Assembly (NCBI GenBank): GCA_013115145.1
Contig: JAAPAO010000196.1
Location: 1 to 54,467 of the forward strand
Reading direction: 5' to 3'
Length of the DNA: 54,467 nucleotides
Origin: Perkinsus chesapeaki
Taxonomy: Eukaryota; Perkinsozoa; Perkinsida; Perkinsidae
This document shows, one piece after another, positions 38,701 through 47,759 of the stretch (the first letter of the stretch is position 1; each line of letters starts with the position of its first letter). The notes beneath the pieces are model-generated. The model did not search any database and had not been told where the DNA came from. It saw only the letters and a list, made by a program, of their open reading frames with translations. The translations under genes were made by a program, and so were the position numbers.

Positions 38701-41700
38701 CGTTCTTTTCGCTCTCATCGGTGCAGCTGCAGTGGTGGTCACTTGGCTATCTTGGGTAGTTATGCGCATCGGCGTCAAGCGGGTTCAGGTAGTGCTTTCT
38801 CTATACTGTGGAATTTTTCGCAATCGCATCCATCTATACATCTTTCCTTCAGTCCCCGCGCTTCCAGTTAGCCGAGTGCTTCGAGTTCATGCTGCTTTGG
38901 CCCATACAAGGGGTTTGTATTGCGTCCTTGCTTGTCGTGGTAAGGTCGTCTAACCTCTGAGGAGATGACTTCGAGCTCTCTCCTCCCAGGTGCTCTCAAT
39001 TATCATAAAGCTTTCCTTCACGGACTTCGCAGATCCATTCCAGGTAGGCTTCCTTTCACCAACTCCTCGGCAGCACGGCGTTGTGGTAGGATATCGGTTG
39101 CTCCTGGCCACAAGCAGTTGGGACGAGTGGTGCCGCTGAAGAGATGGACACGGAGACCTGCAAGCAAGCTCGAATGGGTAACTCGATGATCTCGAGTCAT
39201 CACTCGTAGGCTTTGGTAGGCGAATGCTTTCTCTTGGCTGGGCTTATGATGCTCTGGTCGGGATCGAAGCTGATGGTACCGCGGCTCCGGGATGTAGAAG
39301 TTAAGTTTTTAATGCAGCGCAAGACTGAAGATTTGCATCAGGAAGTGAGCAAGCGCAACCTCTACTGTGTTTGGCGTATCCGGCACTGAGCGCATTGAAC
39401 TCGCCCACACAAATGAGCTGTTTTCTCTCTAGCACCCTTTTGCTAGTACCTTTAAGTGATCTATCAAGCACTTACATGGCCCTTAAGGAACTCTTCAATG
39501 GGGGCGTGCATTCTCATGTGAAGGGCGTGTCTCTCTATGGCGCTCTGACTCCTTGGCCCAATATTTCTCTTCGACTGGAGAGTAGATATATCTCGTGCTG
39601 CTAGTAAGGCATTGGTCTGATAATATTATTTCTGGTGCCCTTCCGGAGGCTTTCCCTGTAGGGCATTCCTATTCCAGCGTCCCGCTCGAAGGCATCCAAG
39701 ATCACAGGCTTACCAGTGAAGTGGAAACGATTTCACCTTCTTTGGTGTTCAGTTTTGCTGGTCTTGGCGTTGATGGTGATGATGGAGTTCTCGTAAGTCC
39801 CACTCCTGTAAATGATGGTAGCAGGCCTCTGAGAAATCTCTAGGGTGCGGTATTGGTATCTTAGGTCGCAGCGAGGCCAACTTCTTCAAAAGTTCCAATT
39901 GGTGCATTAATCGCATTTCGAATCGAACGTATCGTTAGAATCCTATCTCGCAATCTCTAATGGAGGGCGGGGCTGAAAGATAGCTCGGGTTGTTGCGGAA
40001 TAAATTAGGCTCTAGTTGTCAGTCTTTCGTTCGATGAGCAGAATCGTACGGCGCGATATAAAATAAGCGAATGGCGCTCGCCTCAAGCCTATGCCTCCTC
40101 AATGTCTTGCAGGTATTCTGATTTCTTCGGCACATATACCGTTAACTTCATCATCGGCTTCACCTTTATGATGATGGCAGCGGAGGCTGTCTTTGCTCGA
40201 GCTGTCCGCGAAACCCTCCTGCTCATCCCGCTGCTCGCGGCCTGCGAAGTGGTAGGTGTCATCTGCTTATTATACAGCATTGCTGTAACAGCAATGCTTC
40301 TTAGTAGGTCTTGTTCATCGCCACCATGGGAGCCGATAACTTCCAGGACTTCGCCGAATCTTTCTTCGTGGAGCTTCTTCTCAAGATTGCCGATCGCCTA
40401 GTGTTCGGCTCGGTGTTTCAGTGGATCGACTACTATGCAGCTGCCACTATCGAGTTCCTCAGTAAGCAATCAGCGGTTCATTGCTTATCACCCACGGAAA
40501 CAATCCGCATCTACTAGGGACGCGATCATTCCTGTGGACCGCGCTGCTCGCCATTGGCGGGCCTAGACGCGGAAAGGCTAACGCCACTAAAGATGGAGAT
40601 GACATCGGGCGGCAAGTACCGGGCCTGAAGTTTGCTAGCCGTGCGAAAAAACTTCCTGAGGGTGAGTCGAGATTGCCGTGACTGGGCCCTTTCTATTGGC
40701 TTCTATTAGCGTCAACTGCGGCACCCGCTGAGAAGACAGTTCCTGAAAAGCACGACCAAGGACATGGACATCCGAGTGCTATCGAGGAGGCAATCGAGGA
40801 GCATGTCAGGGGTGGCAGCACTGCGATGAGTAAGCCACGGAAAAGAGTACACAACACGCTCCTAAATACGAACATTGTCAGTAGTTTCTTAGACCATGAC
40901 AATATTGGGCGAGCGAGCTTTTTAAATGCGCCTTCGCCACAGCTTTAGTGCCAAATGTTCCCTTTGTTAGGCAGATGGGTTCCCAAAAAGCGGAGCTAGC
41001 TTTTAATTGTTGAGTCTTCACTTGTGGATTGTTCTTTAACTCCACAGGCATCGCTTAGAATAGTTGGTGGCATCGACAGTTTGGCCGAGTGGTCTAAGGC
41101 GCTGGCTTAAGGCGCCAGTCCGAAAGGGCGTGGGTTCGAACCCCACAGCTGTCATTTGCTTCTTGCGCTTCCTCGTTTATCGAGCATATCTGTGTCCCGT
41201 GGGTGCAAGACCCACGGTGGTGTGTCGGCGGTGTTTTATGCGTCCTACTGCCTTCAGGTACTATTCTGGCTCCCATGGTTATCGCCTTTATAATCGCATT
41301 CCCAACTGCCACTGAAGTTCCTCAACAGTACGACATCCGCAACGGAGATTTAATGTGAGCACGCTCGACTGGCATGCCCCCCGCCTATCACAAGGCCTTT
41401 CCTGCTTACTGCAGGAAACTCTGCTCGTGTGCGAGCTTTATGCCATAAAGCCTTGCAGTACAGATAACTACTATTTTGGTTCTGAACCTGAACAGTTCGG
41501 TTTGTGAAGACCTTCGGTCATTTTGGGAAGGTTGAGCTCGTTCACAGTTTGATGAAAAGCTGTCACTGAAATTGGCGTTACTGTAACGTGACCCTGCCTC
41601 ACTAGTTCGGCAAGGCTATTCTGTCTGATGATTCTTGTTGTTGCTGATGATGCACCGCCACTGTGTAGTTACTATATGTTGTTTGGTGTTGTCATCGTCC

Positions 41701-43560
41701 CCTTCCAAGTTGGTATGGACATATTGATGAATCACGCAACCGAGCTGGCACACGGAGTAAGTGGTTCAAACTTAACGAACGCAGCGATGCCTTACACAAG
41801 GTGAAAATCTACGACTTCATGCTCTACGCAAAATGGAGGTGGCGGAACAGGCTCACAAGGTGGCTGTTTGACGATCCTAGATACGATCAGAGCATCGGAG
41901 AGCAGGTCAGTTGAACACCGTTGGATCCTCTGGATAGATGTCGATTTGATTCACATAGGAAGTGCTTACCATCGCCTTAGACTCTGCATTGTGCTACTGT
42001 ATAAGGCGTTCATTGCTGCTGTCAGGTGCAAGGAGTGAACCACTTATGCTTCTCACCACAGTTCTATTTCATAATATCATATTATACATGGGGAATGATT
42101 ATGACACTGCTCGGCATTACCACATTATTGAGGAAACAGGCTAATCCTTTTGAGGTCAGCATTACAGGCTTCCATCCCTTGAAATATTCTCCACCTTAGG
42201 ATCCAGCCTTTGTATACTATGTGGCACAGCAGTACATTGCTAACAGGATATTAGACAGCACAATTCGCTGGATGACATTCCATGTAAGCATTCCGAGCGG
42301 ACAGCATGATCTTCCTGCTCTATTTTTTTGTGCCAGCTGCTATGGAAGCCTCGAGATAACGCTTCGACCAGAGCCTTTGCGGCAAGTATCAAACTTGGAT
42401 TGAAGCAGAAAGAAATACAGTCTCGGACGTCAGAGTTCCGGTAGCAGTCCGCAGACGTTCGGCTTACTATATGAGAGTATCAGAGAGAACTTCTTCAATC
42501 GCCATAAGGACTGGATCCTGTCCAACGTGGGGCTCATATTCACGCCGCGGCACAGTCGGCAAAGGTGAAACGTGTTGATAACTATTTGGAGCCTTAGCTC
42601 TGGTGTAGGTACCGAGCGCAACTCAGTGATGTTTACCAGAAGCTCCTCAGTTTGCAAAGTCCATTTGAGTAGGCGAATGCAGCGCTTACCGTACTATCGC
42701 TTGTGATGGCTCAGTTACCGAATGCCTGATGAGGCTACTATAGCTGGGCGGGTGCCGCAAGGACTACCAGGTATTTGCGGTCTATTCTTCACTTGCCCCA
42801 ATTCACTGACAGGTGATGAGACTGGAGATATATTGCCGGTTGATGATGGCGAAGAGAGCGATGATGGTTTGCTCGCCAACGCCTTGGTAGCCAGACCTGC
42901 GGGCTTCTGTTTTTTTCAAAATGGAAATGCCAATGACTGCCTCGATCTTTCCCGAGATTGGTGTTCTTCAGGCGGCGGCTGGCAAAAGAATGGAGGAAGA
43001 TTCTGAACAGCGAGCTCGGCGTGAAGAAGACGAAGCAGTCGACAAGGTCCGGCTGAAGTTACCTCAGGGCGTTAGCACCCTCGCTTGGGTCACGCTGGAG
43101 GGATGGTACGCCGTAGCTCGACAGAGGATGAAGGTGGCGTGCAATTGCTCTTCGCAGCATTCAACTCGGCATTTGCTCAGGGTGGCGTTAACTCCCAGCG
43201 GCTTGGTCTGCCATCACCAACGCGCTCTCAAGGGCGTCCTCAGGCCATGTCGGAACGTGTACTGGACGAAGACGAAGAGGTGACGTTATTCACTAATTGA
43301 CTAATGGACTGCATTCCTCCTCATAGATAGCTGAATTGAACTCCTTTCCGGATTGGTTAACTGCCAATATAACCCACCCATCGAGAGAAATGCTATTGCA
43401 CTGGGCTCGAGAGGCTCGGTAAGTTCACGTAGGGACTGATATCCTATTTTATACCATGCAGCTCACTTAATAGTTATCCACTGCAAGTACATCTTTTCGT
43501 ATCAGGGCTCGCTTGAAGACTCGAAGCCAGCAGCGACATGCTCGTTTGATGCCTCGTTAG
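23716..43560 (+). CDS. Giant IPT/TIG + GCC2/GCC3-like multi-pass membrane protein (CRMP-like)
   Basis: One gene of dozens of exons. Exon 1 (23716-23800) encodes a signal peptide (MLTLLPFTLLASALTS) and joins in phase to 24009-24545. From 24.0 to 29.3 kb it encodes serial IPT/TIG Ig-like modules, for example GGGQVTVSGRYFP and CRWNETVVVLG. From 29.6 to 34.9 kb it encodes Cys modules (CPRGHYC, CPPGYYCPPG, CRPGTYRSIG, CPAGHYCKH), like GCC2/GCC3 or ephrin-receptor-like repeats. The region 35-38.6 kb is a further ectodomain. From 38.7 kb come about seven hydrophobic helices, then loops such as MGADNFQDF, YDFMLYAKWRW and VGLIFTPR, and a charged C-tail. The stop is at 43558-43560. The layout resembles alveolate CRMP-type surface proteins. 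Many internal exon joins (35-37.5 kb, 39-40 kb, 43.0 kb) are provisional. Confidence 0.8.
24758..24829 (+). tRNA. tRNA-Pro (AGG), inside an intron
   Basis: Acceptor stem GGCTGTG/CACAGCC pairs over 7 bp. Anticodon stem CTCGC/GCGAG encloses loop TTAGGGT, giving anticodon AGG. T-arm CCGAG TTCAATT CTCGG is perfect. The gene lies within the 24699-24869 intron of the giant gene, same strand, and has no intron of its own. Confidence 0.95.
27012..27083 (+). tRNA. tRNA-His (GTG), inside an intron
   Basis: Acceptor GTCGCTA/TAGCGAC pairs over 7 bp. Anticodon stem TCACG/CGTGA encloses loop TTGTGGC, giving anticodon GTG. T-arm CCCGG TTCAAAT CCGGG is perfect. It sits in the intron between the giant-gene exon ending at about 26982 and the one starting at about 27107, same strand. 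Confidence 0.95.
29300..29618 (+). other. Probable GC-AG intron of the giant gene
   Basis: The upstream coding frame ends CTACAG followed by GCAAGC, with no GT donor in reach. The next exon starts after CCTGTCAG in phase 0 (GAC CGC CTC). The site fits the usual AG|GCAAG consensus of GC donors. Confidence 0.6.
41075..41154 (+). tRNA. tRNA-Leu (AAG), inside an intron
   Basis: Acceptor GACAGTT/AGCTGTC pairs over 7 bp, including one G-T pair. Anticodon stem CTGGC/GCCAG encloses loop TTAAGGC, giving anticodon AAG. It has a type II variable arm (TCCGAAAGGGC) and T-arm GTGGG TTCGAAC CCCAC. It lies in the intron of the giant gene between exons ending at about 40828 and starting at about 41258, same strand. 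Confidence 0.95.
42382..42454 (+). other. Probable GC-AG intron of the giant gene
   Basis: The exon LLWKPRDNASTRAFA ends at 42381 and is followed by GCAAGT. Reading through gives a stop and loses the conserved frame. Splicing to the AG at 42454 restores it in phase 0 (TFGLLYESIRENFF). Confidence 0.65.
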
Positions 43561-43598
43561 CTCTCATTGAAACCATTACATGCTATAATAACAGACAT

Positions 43599-43713
43599 CG
43601 GTTGTACTTTAATAATTTACCTTGAGTTAGTCAAGACGTACGGTTGTACTTTAATAATTTACCTTGAGTTAGTCAAGACGTACGGTTGTACTTTAATAAT
43701 TTACCTTGAGTTA
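43599..43713. repeat. 42-bp tandem repeat, at least 2.7 copies
   Basis: Units beginning CGGTTGTACTTTAATAATTT start at 43599, 43641 and 43683 and are identical as far as they can be read. The third runs into an assembly gap. The DNA after the gap starts with a partial, diverged match (TTAGTCGAGAC), so the true copy number is unknown. Confidence 0.95.
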
Positions 43714-43810
43714 NNNNNNNNNNNNNNNNNNNNNNNNNNNNNNNNNNNNNNNNNNNNNNNNNNNNNNNNNNNNNNNNNNNNNNNNNNNNNNNNNNNNNNN
43801 NNNNNNNNNN
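43714..43810. other. Assembly gap (97 N)
   Basis: A run of N interrupts the 42-bp repeat array, most likely because the repeat could not be assembled across. Confidence 0.99.
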
Positions 43811-44140
43811 TTAGTCGAGACCTAATGGCAGTTAATAACGATGGATGGCCAGATAGACACTGTGCACGATGTCACAAGGTTGGAATGTTCTAAGCGTGTG
43901 TTCGCCTGAACACGTTGGCGACGAGCTTTCTGTCCGTTTTGGTATTTCTCACCGTTAAAGAGCGTTTCACTGCTTGAGGACTCGGAGGCGGGTTGATTTC
44001 AAGGCTCAACTGAGAAGGGCGACATATACAGCCCGACGCAATGAAATAGAATATTTCGTATTTTTTCGATTTCTCACTCAATATTGAGTATTATCGAGCG
44101 AAATTAAAAACATGAGTACTACAACGAATTCCAATGGAAC

Positions 44141-44181
44141 AAATTATTAAAGTACAACCGTACGTCTTGACTAACTCAAGG
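44141..44181. repeat. Inverted 41-nt copy of the 42-bp repeat unit
   Basis: This stretch is an exact reverse complement of 41 nt of the tandem array at 43599-43713 (it contains GTACAACCGTACGTCTTGAC). It lies about 96 bp upstream of the start of the 761-residue gene. I see no gene between 43561 and 44277. Confidence 0.93.
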
Positions 44182-44277
44182 TCATCCGTTGCCCTTCTCA
44201 GTTCTGCTGATTGCAACGCTGCTGCGATGATGATCAAACATACTGTTTGCAGCTAGGTACGTTTGAATTTGCTATAA

Positions 44278-46563
44278 ATGAGTGCAGTTCCCACCGTCGA
44301 AGATCTCTTAGTAGATCCGGAATCTATGAGAATAAAGTCCGGCGAGCGGTATGTCCAGTTGGTCGGAGTTCTCGGTCAAACCCCCGGCCCCCTGACGCCC
44401 CTGCCCATCATCACTGCGGTACTCGACGTCGACCTCGTCGATGCTGAAGCATGCGTTCCGCCCACCCCCGAGGAGAAAGCAGCCGTCTCAGGCACGGTTC
44501 TGTGCACGAGTTGCATACTCCGCCCCAGAGAGAGCTCGAGCTCAGCGGTATGGGTTTTGCATCTCGAACGGTCTGATGTGCCGATCGCCTTCAAAGGAAC
44601 TAGCAACATCATTAATCGCCATTGCCTCTGCCCTGGTGCACCGGTGGAGGTTGTCGGGTCTCTCAAACGGGGCTCAGCTCCGATTGGAGGCCGCCGCCAG
44701 GAGATTCAGTTGGCTGAGTCCGAGGTGGTGATTCACCGGCTTGGGGAAGGTCACAAAGGTACAACGATTAAGATCGGCTTCGTGCTATCTGGTGGTGCCG
44801 TCCTGGGCGTTCACAATGACACTGAGCTTGTTCTAGTCTGCCTCCATCAATGGTGCCGCTGCCAGAGCGAAGTCTTATGTCCAAGGATGGTTATTGAATG
44901 TTTCGGGTTTACTGAGGTCTCCAGCGTTGCTAAGCCCATATCGAAGATACTTGTCGCCAACATTCATTCGGCGGTCATCGTCAAATGTGCCAGCGACGTT
45001 TCTCCGAGGCAAAATAAGTTGGAGCCGCTTTACAAAGCGGTCAAGGGTCTGCCGTCCGCCGTTTATGAGGGCTGTCCACTCCACACAGTAAGGGATTTGT
45101 GCCGCCACCTGGATCCACGCCTCCAGTCCGAAGCCGAACGCTGCAAGCCGTGCTCCAACCCTACGGCGGTCTTGGGTTACGCAGGCATACTGAAGCAGCC
45201 TGTAGGCTGTCCCAAAGTGTGTGATGATGCTTTCGTAACGTTCAATGATCTACCATTGTGTTGGTACCGTCAGATCTTCGAATGTGCCAGAACGGTGTTC
45301 CCTGCTCAACCTCTGAGTGTCGTCCGTGCGCCTCCATTTGATGCATTGGGAGTCTACAACCTTGCCAGTGACCTGCCTTGTCACGATGCTCTTGGTGTTC
45401 ACGTTGGCGGTCCCGTGGTTGTTTCTGGTCGTGACGCAGCCGATGCTATTACTGAAGAGAGAGGAGTGGTCGTGCGCTGCGCAAAAGGTGTCTGTTATTT
45501 CCAGTCTCCTGATGGGAGTCTGGGGCATATCAAAGGGGATCCTCGCCCAGCGTTGTCTGTCATAGGGAAGCTGTCTGATCGTGAAGAGAAGCTTGCACTG
45601 TGCCATGCGGCGTCACTGCATCCTCTGCTTCACTCTGTTGAGGAAGTTTCCCGCATGCCTCCATCTTCCCCTTTCACGCTGAAAGCTGCCATAGTGTGTG
45701 AGGTTATCCATAGAAAGCTATCAAGGTCCCCTGATGTGTTGCTCGCCGATGTCAACGCAGAGGGTTGGGATTTGACGATTCAGGACGTAGCACCGACTGG
45801 GAGGCTGCTTAGAGTCTGGGTCTCGAAGACCCAGCTCCGACGGGATATTCCTGTGCCCTCACTCGTTGACATATCAGATGCCATCACGCTCGACAGCGAC
45901 TACCTACCAGAGCGTCACAGTTCGGCGGCGTTCCGTCCGGTCTTTGCTGTGGTGCTGCCAACAGGTTTTTTGGACTTACGCTGGCCTCGACTACCTCTGA
46001 ATATGTTCCCGCATGCATCACCGACAAGCTTCTGGATGGCCGGAAGGGTATCGTGGTTGCGGGAGATCAGTGCTCATGCTGTTTGCAAGAACTGTGGTGA
46101 CAAAATATATCTCCTTTCCGCTTGCACTTGTGGGAAGACTCGTTTACTTTCGCCAGCGGATGCTGCTTTGGACGGCCTCGATGTTGTGCTGACTGCTAAG
46201 GGTCAAATAACTAGTCGCACGAGCTTTCACGTTGAGGCGTCGTTTGTAGACCAGGCGGCACTCAGTGTCTCCACCGACTGCAGCTTAACAACGTCGCAGC
46301 TCGATGGCGTCAAGCGGTACATAATCGCCGATGGTGGCGGAACTACTATTCTTGCTACGAAGGAGACACAAGAGTCGAAATGGGTCTCTCACTACCTGGG
46401 CATCAAGTACCCACAGCTTGTCACGGGGACGTACTGCTTTCGTGGAGAGCATCGTGAAGAGGGGCTCTACATCCACCACGCTAGACGTCTAGGAGGGTCT
46501 CGCGATGACGTCTATGCTAAGCTGAACAAGAAGGTTTTCTGCAACTTGGAGATGATTGATTGA
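44278..46563 (+). CDS. 761-residue intronless protein, OB-fold/zinc-ribbon character
   Basis: A single uninterrupted frame, unusual among intron-rich neighbours. No family is recognised with certainty. The N-terminal part (about residues 1-165) alternates beta-like strands with glycines (RYVQLVGVLGQTPG, GAPVEVVGSLKRG, EIQLAESEVVIHRL), as in OB-fold modules. About residues 605-680 hold a CxxC...CxC cluster (CKNCGDKIYLLSACTCGK) in a strand-rich region, like the zinc ribbon inside RPA-type OB folds. Multi-OB proteins with such ribbons include RPA1 and CTC1 of the CST complex, so single-stranded DNA or telomere binding is a hypothesis only. The first ATG is taken; the upstream frame is short. The 3' neighbour is convergent. 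Confidence 0.8.
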   Translation: MSAVPTVEDLLVDPESMRIKSGERYVQLVGVLGQTPGPLTPLPIITAVLDVDLVDAEACVPPTPEEKAAVSGTVLCTSCILRPRESSSSAVWVLHLERSDVPIAFKGTSNIINRHCLCPGAPVEVVGSLKRGSAPIGGRRQEIQLAESEVVIHRLGEGHKGTTIKIGFVLSGGAVLGVHNDTELVLVCLHQWCRCQSEVLCPRMVIECFGFTEVSSVAKPISKILVANIHSAVIVKCASDVSPRQNKLEPLYKAVKGLPSAVYEGCPLHTVRDLCRHLDPRLQSEAERCKPCSNPTAVLGYAGILKQPVGCPKVCDDAFVTFNDLPLCWYRQIFECARTVFPAQPLSVVRAPPFDALGVYNLASDLPCHDALGVHVGGPVVVSGRDAADAITEERGVVVRCAKGVCYFQSPDGSLGHIKGDPRPALSVIGKLSDREEKLALCHAASLHPLLHSVEEVSRMPPSSPFTLKAAIVCEVIHRKLSRSPDVLLADVNAEGWDLTIQDVAPTGRLLRVWVSKTQLRRDIPVPSLVDISDAITLDSDYLPERHSSAAFRPVFAVVLPTGFLDLRWPRLPLNMFPHASPTSFWMAGRVSWLREISAHAVCKNCGDKIYLLSACTCGKTRLLSPADAALDGLDVVLTAKGQITSRTSFHVEASFVDQAALSVSTDCSLTTSQLDGVKRYIIADGGGTTILATKETQESKWVSHYLGIKYPQLVTGTYCFRGEHREEGLYIHHARRLGGSRDDVYAKLNKKVFCNLEMID

Positions 46564-46691
46564 CTGGCGAACTCCCAAATTCGTTTCTTTATGCACACCT
46601 AGTTTTGGGTTCTTCGTGAGTACTGTAGGTGTCCTTGTATTGTCCTCAGTATCCTCGCTACGGGAGAAATGAAAAATAGAGAGGTTCATCT

Positions 46692-47285
46692 TTAATTAAC
46701 TGTCTCGGTGCCTCGCTTCACGAGAACTTTACCCGGAGGATACTCAGTACAATTGCGTATAACCTCCGCTGGCACGCTTTGCCATGTATGTCCGAAGCGT
46801 TTAGTGAGTTTTTGCGAATCCGTATCGAGCAGGGCGCAATCACTGAGCACACGAGTCGTGATAATAGCATATGAGATGGTAGCATGTTCAAATCTGTCAG
46901 AGGCTACCTTGACCCTGTCTTCCAGTGAATTGATTCAATCCAGTCCGAAGCTAGCATTCCATAACTTGGGCCATCGGATATCGTTAATGATCGCCATATC
47001 ATGTAGCGCTATAAGACTTGCTTTCCAGTGGAAGGCTTCTACTGCAAGTGTTCACCGCCGAAGCGTATTCACATAGCCACCGGAAATGAGTTTGTTCAGC
47101 AAGCTAAGGCTTGTCCATCGAAAGTGAGGCTCTCTCTCCGAATCTTCATCCATCAAGCTGGGCAGATGCTTGAAGCTTATGTTTCCTTTTCGACTGATTC
47201 CGTTTGCTCGGACTGCTAAACCAACTCGACACCACGGCACTCGAAACGTATTCAGCTCTTCAGCTGAAGCACACATGGGTGACAA
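46692..47285 (-). CDS. Unknown three-exon protein, about 167 residues
   Basis: Exons 47081-47285, 46966-47041 and 46692-46914 join in phase (504 nt). The introns are 39 and 51 nt; the second removes an in-frame TGA. The protein reads as a charged helical sequence (WPK then VKVASDRFEHATISYAIITT, LLDTDSQKLTKRFGHTW) and ends KVLVKRGTETVN. No signal peptide, membrane helix or known domain is seen. Two start codons (47285 and about 9 bp inside) are possible. It is convergent with the OB-fold-like gene, which ends 128 bp away. Confidence 0.55.
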
Positions 47286-47759
47286 AAGTAACTATTGTTA
47301 TAGAGCAATAATGCTACGAGAAATCATAACCGACTGGAATCGCGGAGTGTCTCATTCTTCCTCGGTCTCAACCATCGGCCATCATGCATTAACACCTGGC
47401 AAGCTGCCATGAACCAGACATGCGCTCTACGTGTTATGTACATGCTCATCGATACATTCCGTTAGATTCGGGGAACCATTGACGTCGGTCCAGAGTTGGG
47501 GGTAACTAAAACGAGCGGCTAGAAATATCTCATGAACGAAATGCGATAAACAGAGAAACGAAGGGACGGAGACGAATTCCAGATGAAGAATTCCAGTGGG
47601 CCCAGACAGAGTCTGACTTTTGCAAATTCAAAGAGTCAATGTTGGTGCACATCCATTCGTGTGTCATTCTCGGCCATCGTAAAAGATGCACACCGTCCCC
47701 CCTTCCGCAAATGTATCTGAAAGATCGACCAATCCTCGGGGCAAACCATAGAGAGCGAG
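47286..47759. other. Intergenic, no supported gene
   Basis: It separates two minus-strand genes. A short minus-strand frame near 47700 is open but has no domain or splice context. Confidence 0.4.

Noticed and set aside
46934-46936. In-frame TGA in the minus-strand gene at 46692-47285, possibly selenocysteine or a pseudogene
   Set aside because: It falls inside an in-phase 51-nt intron (46915-46965).
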